DNA of 26,320 nucleotides from Chromera velia. Lineage: Eukaryota; Sar; Chromeraceae. Made by a program: the position numbers and the translations under genes. The notes below the pieces were generated by a model that saw only the letters and a program-made list of their open reading frames with translations, was not told where the DNA came from and made no database searches. This document shows, piece by piece, positions 1-10,598 of this stretch (position 1 is the first letter of the stretch; every line of letters begins with the position of its first letter). The stretch is taken from NCBI GenBank assembly GCA_018398765.1, contig JAHBMJ010002053.1, forward strand, positions 81,341 to 107,660. The letters run 5' to 3'.

Positions 1-1160
1 CCCCCCAGGCCCCCCTCCGCAGCCCTAGCTGAATGTGGAGTTTGTTGACGCACAGATCGCTTCGATCATGTTCAATGGCTTTGCCGCACGCGTTCAAGCT
101 TGAAAGAGACACTACAGCAACAGAAGCTCAGATGTACTTGGTATCTTAGTAATAGGTGGTTGAATCTCCACCCTAAAACCCCCTGCATGTACAGATGATT
201 AAGAGTTTCATATGCGTGCTTCCCATTCAAATATTCTTCCACTTTTAATTCCGTAATACTTCTATTGGATGCTGTTACATGGTGTAAAAAGTTCTCTTCT
301 TCTACGTATCGTCGTATCCTGCACTGATATAAGATCATATCTCTGCCGTATTGGAGGCACGCTGTCTTTACAATCGAGGTCTAAGCTGGTTCCAGTACAT
401 TAGAATGACTAGCTTAACAAATTTAAACAAAAATTTATACAGAAATCTATACAAAAATTTTGAAAAAAGATTCAAAAGACTTTCAAGTTTAACAGGAATA
501 ATTTAAAGGAATTTAGACAGGGATGTTACCGAATATATAAGAATTTAGATATAGCAACTCAGAGGAATTCAGAGTAACTTTGGAAATCATTTTTTTCTGA
601 ATACGTATCAGATAAACATTGATATTAAACGTGTGTATAAACCTATATTAACATAGTAACCACCATTAACATCAATTTTTATTAAATTAACTGCCTACTA
701 AGTACATGTTAACCTGAAGTTGAAAAACCTAAAATAAATGGAAAACAGTTGTTAAATGATAGCATACTCAAACTTTTTAGAATCGTTTTTCAAACTATGT
801 GCAAAGTAGCTGTCAGGCATTTTGATCACGCAGTCAACGAAAATATGGAGGGCTTAAGTACAATTCCATGGAAGTACTGTTTCGATGTATGTACCTCACT
901 GCTGGCACTTCACTTGACGACGTCGGCACGGAAGATCGGAGACGCTCCTTGCGATCTCTTGTTGAAGATCTGCACTCACTCACAGACACACAGACACACA
1001 TACACACAAATCGGGAATGTCGGGGTTGAGACGCCGCAAACTTTTCAGAAGGAACCGACCAACGTGGCGCTCGGGCCACGCGGCGTATGGCCGGACATGC
1101 ATCTGTCATCATCTGGAATGAAGTGTCACGATCGATACGGGAGCCTGGTTGCATAGCTCC
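1..1160. other. AT-rich intergenic region, no supported gene
   Basis: No open frame here shows a domain, sensible composition or splice structure. The longest frames (749-1156 plus, 834-1154 minus) overlap each other and run through a CA-rich microsatellite around 980-1012, so they look like chance frames. The base composition changes from AT-rich below about 870 to more mixed above it. The first 60 bases are C-rich and may be the edge of something lying outside the window. Confidence 0.5.
395..565. repeat. AT-rich degenerate short-repeat patch
   Basis: A short motif of the form GAATTTAGA or AAATTTATAC recurs with substitutions and irregular spacing. Examples lie near 419, 432, 508 and 541, with a weaker one near 563. 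The copies are too diverged for a clean tandem array. It resembles the degenerate AT-rich patch at 15090-15360 in style but not in motif. No function can be assigned. Confidence 0.4.
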
Positions 1161-1865
1161 TCTCGGCCTGTCTTGTGTTATCGTCTCTTAAGAGCTCGTG
1201 TGAGAGAAAAAAACTTCTTGACGGACACCAGAGGAAGCTAGAAAACCCTAAGCAGACACAAGAGAGGATCTGGGCCAAGAAATCGTATTTCAACTTCAGA
1301 GACGAAGCCTAAGGACTACGACACGAATGAAGCCAACAAAAAAAAAGGTCAGACAAAAAAAGCCGATCGACTGACCACAACACAATGCCGAAGAGAAAAA
1401 AGCGCGACGCTTGAGCACCTTCGAAACAAACCGAACGAATCGCCGCCCCGTCCACAGATAGAGCCGAACTGGCAGGCCAAAATTTAGCGATAATCAATGC
1501 AAGATGGCAAAGCACGAAGCAGCGAATACTTGTCTCTCAACGCAAAATCCCGATGCTCTAGATCCTGCCCTCCGTATCACCTTCTTCTTCCCTTTTCGCA
1601 CCAATCCTGTCCATCCACGGTTTTTCTCATCGGTTCCATACTTCAGACATGCCGCCAGAAGTGGATCAAGCAAGTGTCCTCCATGAAGAATAGCACTACA
1701 CGTACCTGGACAGAGACGTACCCTAAAAGGCATCTTCGGCACTACCACAAAGATAGATCAGAGCAGACCTCTTTGGCGGTCCTTGGCATAGACTTGAAAG
1801 CCGGCTGCAGACTTGATCAAGGTTAGAGAAGACTCCTCCTTGATCCATCAACAGAGTCGACTCTG

Positions 1866-2175
1866 CAAAAAATTGAAGTCGTCCAAGAGAAACCCAAGGA
1901 CGAGGAAGGAAGGGCTGTCCTTTTTCGATGGAGGCCAATGTTTGGGCGCAGATAGTCAGTTGCGACGCCGGTCAGGAAGACGATGAGCAGTAAGCCTTCT
2001 CCGGACTGGTCCATGTTTGGCAAAAAATTGAAGTCGTTCAAGACATCCCCAAGGACGAGGAAGGAAGGGCTGTCCTTTTTTGATGGAGGCCAATGTTTGG
2101 GCGCAGATAGTCAGTTGCGACGCCGATCAGGAAGACGATGAGCAGGAATGCTTCTCCGGACTGGTCCAAGTTTGG
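1866..2175. repeat. 155-bp tandem duplication, two copies
   Basis: Copy 1 (1866-2020) and copy 2 (2021-2175) line up at a constant offset of 155 bp. Shared anchors are CAAAAAATTGAAGTCGT at 1866 and 2021 and GATGGAGGCCAATGTTTGGG from 1927 and 2082. By eye the copies differ at about ten positions, including GGTCAGG versus GATCAGG and AGTAAGCC versus AGGAATGC. The unit is not a multiple of three, and copy 1 carries a stop in the frame that stays open in copy 2, which argues against a protein repeat. Confidence 0.85.
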
Positions 2176-2429
2176 GTGCTGGATTTTTATCGTCTTCTGG
2201 AAACTTCGTCTCGGTCACCCTTGCTGCTCTCGCTGAGGGGAGAGGAACGAATACACAAACAAGACAATCCTTCTGTCTGGGCAGTGGGGAGGAAGAACGG
2301 AAAAATAGTCCTTCAGAGAAGCAGGTGCGTTCCTCAGTGGAAAACAACACGCGCCATCTTGAAGTTGTACTTCACCATCTCCTCCAAAATGTCGCCAGCA
2401 AACCTGCACTATTTCTTCATTGGTGTGAG

Positions 2430-4100
2430 AAAAAGGGACAGGGCATCTGGTCCAGCCCCTCTTCGCTCACGCAGTGCTTCCGTTTCCCCCTCAGTCGCGC
2501 TTGCAAAGATGATCAATCGATTCTCCGGCTGTTTGTCTCCGGTCGTATTCTTCCTGTCCCTGCTGGTCGTCAGCGTTGGCTGTCACATGTACCGCCGGAT
2601 CGAATCACAAACGCCGCCCCTTGCAGAAGGCACTCCCCGCCCTCTTCTGTTTCACGAGGCGATCCGCCACCCCTCCCCTCCCTTTTCCCTTCTGCCAGCA
2701 GGAAATCTGTCGAATGTAAAGGCGGAGAAGAGGAATCTTCTCCGATTCTTTGAGTGGATGACAATCTATTTTTGGAAGTTGAGAGCAGAGACAGAAGGAA
2801 GGAGAGAAGAGAGACAGGAAAAAAGCTCGTCGGCGTTAACATAAGACAAAACTGCTCGCATGCCCTCCACTAAAACCCTTCCCCGCCCCGCGATCTGCCC
2901 CATCTCATTTCTCACGGCAGAAAAAACAATGCATTCCTCTTGCAAAAAGGAACGGCCGCCGGGCACGGAACACCGAAAAACAAAAACGAAACGAGGTCAG
3001 GAGAATGGAAACGATCGGACAACGAACACCCAGTGTGGAGATCGGGTACAGCAACAGAAAGTCTGGATGCAGCACCCGAAAGCAAGAGACCTAGAGGGGG
3101 AGCGAGAAGGGAGGGGGCAGGAAGAAGGGAGGGAAGTGGAGGGGAAGAAGAGCAGCAACAAGATGTTTTCCTTTTGACCTCGTCCGTCATGAGCAAAAGG
3201 AGAAAAGACGGGGCGAAACTTCAGGTGCAAATGGAAACTTCGTCACGGCCACCTCCTGAAGCTTAAAAAAAAATGGACACTCAACCCCCTGGCATGAAGG
3301 AAAGGGCCCACTGCACCGTGGGAAAAGCAAAAGCAACGCAACACCCTCCGAGTAGGAGGAATCAGAAAGGAAAGGTCCTGTCGACGCGTTCCTTTGTCGA
3401 TAGGGCTTCGTTTGCCCCTCAGTGGCGTTTGCAAAATTCAGACGATGCTGCCCCTGTCAGTGACTCGGAGCATCCCTCCCGTCCTTTTCTTTTCTTTTGT
3501 TTCACGAGACAATCGTCTTTCCGGCAGAAAATCGGTCGAATGCGAAGGTGAATAAGAAGAACCTTCCCCAATTCTTTGAGTGGATGTCGATGTCACTTGG
3601 ACTCATGGAGAATGGAGTGGAAACAGAGAGGAAAAGAGCTAGAGAAGAGAGAAAGGGAAAAGGCACTTCAGCACTTTCACAAGGACAGATCACTGCACGT
3701 AGGTCCTCCATTGACGATCCTGCTTTTCCTCCCTCCTCAGGTGCATCGCCCCTTTTCCATTCTCTGCCCCCCACAAGAAGTAACGGCCGCTCGACACGGG
3801 ACGAAACAAAACGAAACGAAACGAAACGAGGGGTTGGGGAGAGTGATGGGAGAGTGGGACTGATCTGCCCACGAACAAGAAACCTCAAACAGATTCAGTG
3901 TAGAGACGAATGGGTATGGACAACAAACAATACAACGCCCCGTGGATAGGGGAAGGGGGAAAACTGCAACAGCAAACGCAACGGGTGTGCACCACCAACA
4001 CTGCAATTAATGCGCAGAGGGGGTGCGAGAAGGGAAGGGGCAGGAAGAGGGGAGTGGAGTAGAAGGGGTGGAAGAAGCGTAACCAGAAGAAGCAACAAGC
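2430..4100. repeat. Diverged tandem duplication, units of about 0.85 kb
   Basis: Two collinear series of similar blocks occur in the same order and orientation. TGTTTCACGAG lies near 2648 and 3498. ATTCTTTGAGTGGATG ends at 2760 and 3586. AACGGCCGC followed by ACACGG or GCACGG lies near 2950 and 3781. GCGAGAAGGGA plus GGGGCAGGAAGA lies near 3102 and 4025. The offset grows from about 826 to 923 bp, so the units have accumulated indels. The sequence between anchors is strongly diverged. No coding potential is shared by both units. Confidence 0.6.
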
Positions 4101-4278
4101 CCCCTGGTATTTCCGAGTCGGACAGGCAACAAACAGCTGCCTGCGATGGAGACAAAACAAACCCACAGATTCTTTTGCATGGGAAAAGGAAAAAACAACT
4201 CAACAGCTTCGGAGACCGAAGCCCCGAACAGCGCGAAAAATGACCTGGTGAAGGGGCCACTGGACCACCACAACGCGT

Positions 4279-4315
<37 letters not shown>
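4279..4315. repeat. Compound GC/GA microsatellite
   Basis: An alternating GC run (about 4279-4292) passes directly into a GA run (about 4292-4315). Simple-sequence DNA with no gene assignment. Confidence 0.9.
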
Positions 4316-4443
4316 GGAGGTGGAGCAGAATGTAGACGAGGAGCGGTGACAACTCGGAGAAACCGGGTGGCGAAACGACAACAACAAAAGCAATGCTGTC
4401 GAGGAGAAAATCAGAGTCTCAGAGGAAGTTCACTGTGTGCTGT

Positions 4444-7400
4444 CTAGGCGCTTTCTGCACCAGGGGGTCCCTCTCTGACCACCCCCCCGCAGACCCAGCA
4501 GGGTCTCAACCCCCCTGGCTCCATCCTGGACTTGCAGGCCTTGTCCTCGAGGCCCTCGTGAGAACGCGAAGCGACGCACGCATCGGTTCCAGCGCACCTG
4601 TACCCCCCCCACCCGGTTTCTCTCCGGTCTGTCACTGTCCCCTTTCTGAGCTCTGTTCGGAGAGCATCGATTTCGCCCTGGTCCCAGGATCTGCTGGAAC
4701 CCTTCTCCTTCTCCTTGAGCTCCCTGACAAGGAAGACGAGGTGCCTTCTCCGATCAATGAAAACCTTCTCTCCTCTCCGGTTCACCTTCCCTGCCCAGAT
4801 CACCTGCGCAACCGCTTGGCGGTCGCTCTTCAGGAGGGTGGAGAACACGTAGGTCTCGATCTCGAATCGTGCCTGTGACTTCCCCGATCGGGTGGTGAGG
4901 ATCACACGGCCGTTCTGAAGGGGTTCTGGTTCCAGTTCGAAGTCGGTGAATTGTTTCGGGGGCTGGACCTTCTGAACCCCTGAGGGCTCTTCCTCCCTAT
5001 GTTCCTGACGATCAAAGAGCTCAACCTCAATCGAGTCGCCTCTTGCTTCTCCGTGCAGATCGACGAGGTGAAAGGGACCTTCCCCTCCGATCTTCAGATT
5101 ATCCCAATGACAAGGATCCTGCACGGATGACATGATCTCACAAGAGATCACAAACAAGGAACAGAGCATTGAAAGCATGTCCTGATTGTTTTCCAACTCG
5201 TTTCTTCTTTCTCTTTGTCTCGGGATGTCTTGTCATCACCCCTCTTTCTGACTCCATGTTCGTCTTTACCTAATCTGTCTCTTCACAGCACATGATTGTC
5301 TTTTGTTATCCTCGCTTGAGTTGCTCCCCTCTCGTGAAAAGTGCATCTGTCTCTGGGCCATCTGCATGGGGTCCCGACTCTGCAAGCAAAAACCCCTACA
5401 CGGGGAGACTGACCAGGTTGAGGTTTTTCTCGATAGATCTCATCTCCTCCTTCTCTCTCTTTCCTGCGAGGCTCGCAAGAGTGTGAGTGCTTTCTGTCGA
5501 CTCGGAGGCAGACTGCCGCACGGCCTTCCCCTGTTCACCGTGGGAGGCGACTTCGAACGCGAGTCTCTCCTGGAGTACCGAGCTGCAGACGAAGACCCCT
5601 ACACTCATGCCCCCCTCAGGCTGCTGCCTCTCATCCCCAGTCACCATCTCCTCTGTAGACGCAGCGGTGAGCTTCACGTCAGGACCGCACTGTTCTTCTG
5701 TTTTCACTTTGTCGAGGCACTCGGATGGAGGATCGTCAGCCTCGGCAGTCCCGCGACTGAGGCTGTCACCATCTCCCGAAGGAGTCGTTGGGAAGACCCA
5801 GATGAACGATGCCAACGGCTGCACAACATACGTGAAAAGTCGATGAGAGACTTTAGAGGAGGTTGGAAACCGATTCACAGCCCCGGAGTTTTTTCCCAAC
5901 TGTTCGAAAGCCGGATTTGTCGAGCAACCAGTTTCATGTCGCAGTGACTACCAAAAGACCGCACTTTGCTGATCGACACAGGCCCTTCTTCATGCATAGA
6001 AACGTTAAAACAAGCCACGCAGAAGAGAAACGGGACACCGTGACTGTGCTATTTCCATACAACATCACTTCAACCATCCCATCTGACCTTGTTGCCCTCT
6101 GCATGCTTGTGGATTGACCCAGCGAACACCTCCACCTCATCCGCCCTTCCGAAGGCCCTGCCATGCACGACCAGGGTACTTCGAGGATCCACTCTCACTT
6201 CTACTCTCTCCTCTCCCCATGAGGTCTCCCAGGTGGCGAGGGAGACGGGGAGACGCTCGTGGCCTTCTTTCGGCTGCAGCTTCCGGTGCTGCACGTAAAA
6301 AACATTTGAGGACGTACATGCATGCGTGAAGTCCATATTCAATCGAGGTAAGCATCATTTTTTGTTGTCCAACTGTGTCGCAGTCAAGGCAATGAATGGA
6401 TCTTGCAGAGTACCTGCAGGATTGTATTGAAACGAGGCCAAACAGCAGATGGAACGAAGGAACCCCGAGAACAAGAAAAATGGCAATAGAAGGAGACTCT
6501 TCGGATTCAATTTTGTCATCTAAACAGAGGGTAGCTGGACATTCCGTCACCTCTCCCAAACAAAAGATTGGATGCTTTGTTGAGACCAACCGGGAAGTTC
6601 TGGGCAAGGGCGGCTCGGATCAAGTCGCTTCCCTCCAGAGAGGAGAAGGGATTGTTGATTCTCCCCCCTCTGGATAGCCGCAAAGCTCGCTTGAACAAGT
6701 TTTCCCCAAGCTGGATGTACTCAGCTGCTACGTCTTGACGCAGGAGGACCCCGGACGGCTTCCCCACCTCGAAGCACAAGAATCGTGAGTACCTCTTGGG
6801 GGTAGCGGCTGTACCCTGAAAGGCTGCGCTGCACACCTGCAACTGCACGCGACCCATACGGAAGGGGAGGCTATGGGGGCGGGGCGGGTGGGAAACGAAG
6901 CGCGCGCACGCACTCACGCACGCACACATACACACATACACTCTCTCTCTCTCACACACACACACACAGACTCGCACAACGTCATGGGACCGGAAGGATG
7001 GAACAAGAACAGGAGAAGAGAGAAGAAGACAGAGATTGCGTATCTCACTAGAGCCTAGGAACCAGGAAAGCTGCGTGTCTTCGTGTGTGGGGTGAAAATA
7101 AAGTGCGGTGTTTTCTGAAGTCGGCACCCACGTGAAGAAAGGACAACAAGAACCTCCGCGCGACGAATTCAGAAAAGGTTTCAGTTGGCGTACACACACA
7201 AAGTGAAGGTCGACTGACATGTCCGTGTTTCCGGTAGTTGTACAGCGCTTCCGCCAGTGCCTGCGCATCAGAGAGGTACATGGTAATCTGGCTGAATTCG
7301 GGTCTCTCTTCCAGCGTGTCGAACCCCGCGAAATGCCCTTCGTCCGAAAAGGTGCCTCTGAAAAGGGCAACCAGGCGAGGCACGGTCCCCCTCGCTGCCT

Positions 7401-10040
7401 CTCCCACGAAAAGCCTCTCCTTTCGGTCGAAGTTCTCCTCCATGATGATCGCGTCGAAGAGACGGTTCCGCAGGCGTTCAGGAAAACAGCGCATGACAGT
7501 GAAGACCAGAGAGGCGTTCTCGATCGACATGTCGTAGAGGAACTCAGCCACAAACTTTCCTTTGGCGGTCAGTGGCGGCGGAAAGGGGTGTTCGGGAGAG
7601 GGGGACTCATGTGGGGGGGTCAGTCCGAGGAGTTTGAAGAAAGGAGACACGAAATCATCCCTGATCATCTCCACCGATGCCTGTTTCCCCTCCAAAGTGT
7701 CCGCGCCTGTTTGCGTAGGGAACTCAAAACAGGGATCCTTTGGGAAACGAGAAGAGCGAGAAAGCAGGAAGTGCCGAATGTCAGCAGTCAGGAGAGAGGG
7801 ACAGGCCAGGTCCCTGCAGAGCTCTGTTGGCACTTCGCGGTGGATGAGGTACTTCGCACTCTGTTCTCTCAGGTTGTTCAGGTGGTACTTCGCCAGCTCC
7901 TCCCGCGTCCAAGGGCACAAACAGTACGAATGGTACCCTTCAGGTGCCTTCGGGGGGTCACAGAGCGCTTTGCGCTCCTGAAAGTTCTGCAAAGAGAGCT
8001 TCTTCACCCCCGTGCTCTGGTACATCTTCGAGTAGTCGAAAATGCCGCTGTGGGTGGTGCCGCAGTCCCACACTGCCAGGGACTGGGCTGTGACTGGTCG
8101 GCAGTTGGGGGTTGTGGCTGCGTAGCCTGCGAAGGCGGGTAGGGAAATGAGCACAAGTACGTGCGATGGCGTTGATAGGATCATGCGAGGTATGGAAGAG
8201 GCGTCCTGGGGGTTGACCTCAGAGATGGTGACCTGAACTTGGAGTCCTCTTGTCTTGTTGTCTGTCAGGAAATTCTTCTTCCACTCCCCCAACTTCTCCT
8301 GTATCTCGCAGACCTGAAAGCGGAAAGAAGAGGGAGTGATACACAAAAGGGGACACCGAAAGAAAAAGCACCCAAGAATTCGAAACCAAGTCCAGCTGTC
8401 GAAGGACGAGACACTGTTTTGCTCTGCGTTTTCTTTAAATTTTGGCAGAGAAAGCAACGTGACGTCGGCTGGAGTCAGGGAGCCAACCAACCTCTTGCCG
8501 ATTGTCCGCAAGAACGATGTGTGTATGGGGTACGCCGGGCTGCAACCTCAGCTGCTCTTCGATGACGTAGTCATCAGCACAACCCAAGTGGAGGTCTTGC
8601 CTCTGGCGGCCTCAACCTGCCCGGCGTCAGAGTCCGGGGGCGTGATGCTGAGGAGGCCACGGAGGCGAAGATGCAAGTCCTCGCAAAAGCCGTTTTCTCG
8701 ACGAACAGAGGCGACGATCCGCGTCCCCTTGTTCTCCATCAATTCCAGGGTGTGAATGAGAAGATCAAGCAGCTGCAGCCAAAGATCAAAAGCGCGAAGA
8801 TTCAGAAACGAAGAGGCGAACTTGGGGGGGGCTCGGAAAATTTCATCAGAGAGAATCGAGGCAGAGACGGAAACCGATGCAAAGAGCTTTCAGGCTTAAA
8901 GAATCGTCTCGAATTCGCAGCAAAGGGGGCGGCGCTGTTGAGGGAACAAGAAGAGGGCAGGCAGCAGAACAAGTTGAAAAAAGACACACCAGAGACCGAA
9001 GGAGATAGGGAAGGAATGAGAGAGCGAGAGGGAATGAAACAGGAAAGTGAACGCGAAAAGAAAGAAGCTCTCACACCCAGCCCCGAGAAAGAAGGGGAGG
9101 GAGCAGACTGACAGGGGGCCTTGTCTTCAGGTCAGATTCCATCAGCTCAATGTCGAGTACTGGGTCGTCCATAATGCTGCCCCCATACTTGAAGACCTTC
9201 CCGATGAAAGATCTGTACGTCAGCACTTCACGATCCTCCTCCGAATTGGTGTTACTCTCCTGTGTCCTCGACTTGTACTGCACGAGCCTTAGCTTCCTGC
9301 CCTGCAGCACACAGCACAACATGGAATCGCTTTGAATTTTGCTTGGAGGCAGTGAAAGGATTAGCGAAGACATAGAGCAAACAAGAGACAATGGTTGATA
9401 GAAATTCCCTGTTCACATACTGAAAACATTTTTCGCCGGACCAAAAACGCCAAGAAACGAGAGAACAAAGAATCTTCCCACTGACCTGACGCTGTCCGGA
9501 TTTTCCCTGACGGAGGTTCCTGGGGTCTTTCTTGTCAATGCCGTCTCGTCCAGGGCGGGAGGCGAGGCGAGGCGAGAGGAGGGGGGTGCCGAATGGGCAC
9601 AGGTGCTCCTGCTGCTGCAGCTGCTGCTGCTCCGTACATCCTGGAAGAATTGGAGGGTGGAGACAAAAATGAATGGCACGGGAAGAAGATCAGGGCTCCC
9701 AAAAACCCGAAAAAGTGCCATGAGGAAGTAGTGAGCGAGGAGTCTTCAAACAAAACACGCAAAGACAGCAGAAAACCAGAGCAAAACCTTAAGATCACAA
9801 GTCGCCAACGCAAGAGAAGACAACCGCCGTACAGACATCTAGCACAGACATCCAAGAGACCCGTGAACAGAGGAAGGATAGACAGCCGTTGTCATGCACC
9901 TCAGGATAGAAAAGAGCGACAGAAAACGCCTAGGCAGACACAAACCGACAATGCAGGACATAACAACTTACTGCTCGTTGTGTCCCGCTGAAAGTGGGAA
10001 GCAACTCCAGGAAGCAACTGGTGTGGAGGGGCTGTAAATG
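4444..10040 (-). CDS. Multi-exon gene of unknown function, 5' end unresolved
   Basis: I do not recognise the product. The proposed exons on the minus strand are about 10036-9972 (weak), 9640-9486, 9301-9113, 8772-8617, 8551-8492, 8313-7219, 6842-6591, 6288-6088, 5818-5414 and 5118-4444 (TAG stop). All junctions from 9486 onward are phase 0, and each has an AG acceptor and a GT donor, mostly GTCAGT or GTCAGA. The joined protein would be about 1060 residues or more. The longest exon (365 codons) is cysteine-containing (for example SYCLCPW and ELCRDLACP). Other exons read like beta-strand-rich segments, and the 5818-5414 exon is a Ser/Glu-rich linker. The initiator Met was not found. It is transcribed away from FARSA. 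Oddities: the 8772-8492 part is out of frame by one base unless a 65-bp intron (8552-8616) is removed, and the terminal exon could splice earlier. It may be two genes rather than one, because a Met at 8184 starts a signal-peptide-like stretch. Confidence 0.5.
6899..6968. repeat. CA/CT/GC microsatellite in an intron
   Basis: A compound run of GC, CA and CT dinucleotides lies inside the predicted intron 6843-7218 of the minus-strand gene. It explains several spurious His/Thr/Ser-rich frames on both strands. Confidence 0.85.
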
Positions 10041-10598
10041 AAGAGACGCGTCGCCGTCACGAAATGATCCGTTTGGAAAAGTATGACCCAACAGATTCAC
10101 AGAGATCTTGGTCAAAACAGATTCACACAGAGCTTGGTTTTCTGTCAATACCTTGTTCGCTTCGCCACCACACTGCACATGCAGACGCCCATTTCACTGC
10201 AAGTATGCTGTAAGTCTTCCTGCTCTCTCTCACGGAGACAGGGAGACGGATGGAGACGGCTTGTTCGCGGGCCCACCCATGCATGCAGAAAGAAGAGCGG
10301 GCCTCGATATGTAGCGCGGGCCGCCCGCGCGCACCCGGGGCGGCGCCGCGCGCGCGGTGCACCGGAAAACGCCGCGCGTCTCCGAATTCGCCAGTTTCTT
10401 CGATCGCGAATTCAGAGTGCAATCCTTGAGTGACGACTTGTGACGTATATACGTCGTGCGATGAGTGGAGGATTATCATGGAGGCCTGAATGATCGTCAA
10501 AAATCTTCGTGCCCGGTTCCGATTTGTTTTCTGGTCTGGTTCTGGAGTTTCTGGAAGTCTACGCAGGGTGGAGACGGCAAGTTAAAGGTGCAGGCAGG
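10041..10598. promoter_or_regulatory. Presumed shared divergent promoter region
   Basis: This stretch separates the FARSA start codon from the 5'-most exon candidate of the divergent minus-strand gene. It contains a small tandem repeat of period 26 (10090-10141, built on AACAGATTCAC), an extremely GC-rich CpG-dense core (about 10313-10380), and a perfect palindrome GACGTATATACGTC at 10442-10455, 144 bp upstream of the FARSA ATG. No TATA box is convincing; the TATATA inside the palindrome is the nearest match. The promoter role is inferred from position only. Confidence 0.4.

Larger units (their letters stand above)
1161..4443. other. Non-coding region built from old duplications
   Basis: This 3.3-kb stretch has many short open frames on both strands, but they overlap heavily, are dominated by Ser/Pro/Arg/Glu low complexity, and share no homology I recognise. 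Instead it holds at least two layers of repeated DNA (1866-2175 and 2430-4100, listed separately) and a GC/GA microsatellite near 4279-4315. It lies beyond the 3' end of the minus-strand gene ending at 4444, so the right-hand part could include that gene's 3' UTR. A decayed repetitive element is possible; I saw no reverse transcriptase or transposase motif. Confidence 0.5.

Noticed and set aside
749-1156. 135-codon plus-strand frame, and 106-codon minus-strand frame over the same DNA
   Set aside because: Both cross a CA-rich microsatellite, overlap on opposite strands, and show no domain, splice site or codon pattern suggesting a gene.
2080-2844. 254-codon plus-strand frame with a hydrophobic segment
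   Set aside because: It starts inside the second copy of a 155-bp non-coding repeat, and the matching part of the 0.85-kb duplicate does not keep the frame. Probably chance.
4393-4878. 161-codon plus-strand frame
   Set aside because: It is the opposite strand of the better-supported minus-strand exon 5118-4444 and is Leu/Pro-rich shadow sequence.
7219-8142. 307-codon plus-strand frame
   Set aside because: It is antisense to the 365-codon minus-strand exon, which has good acceptor and donor sites and a more natural composition.
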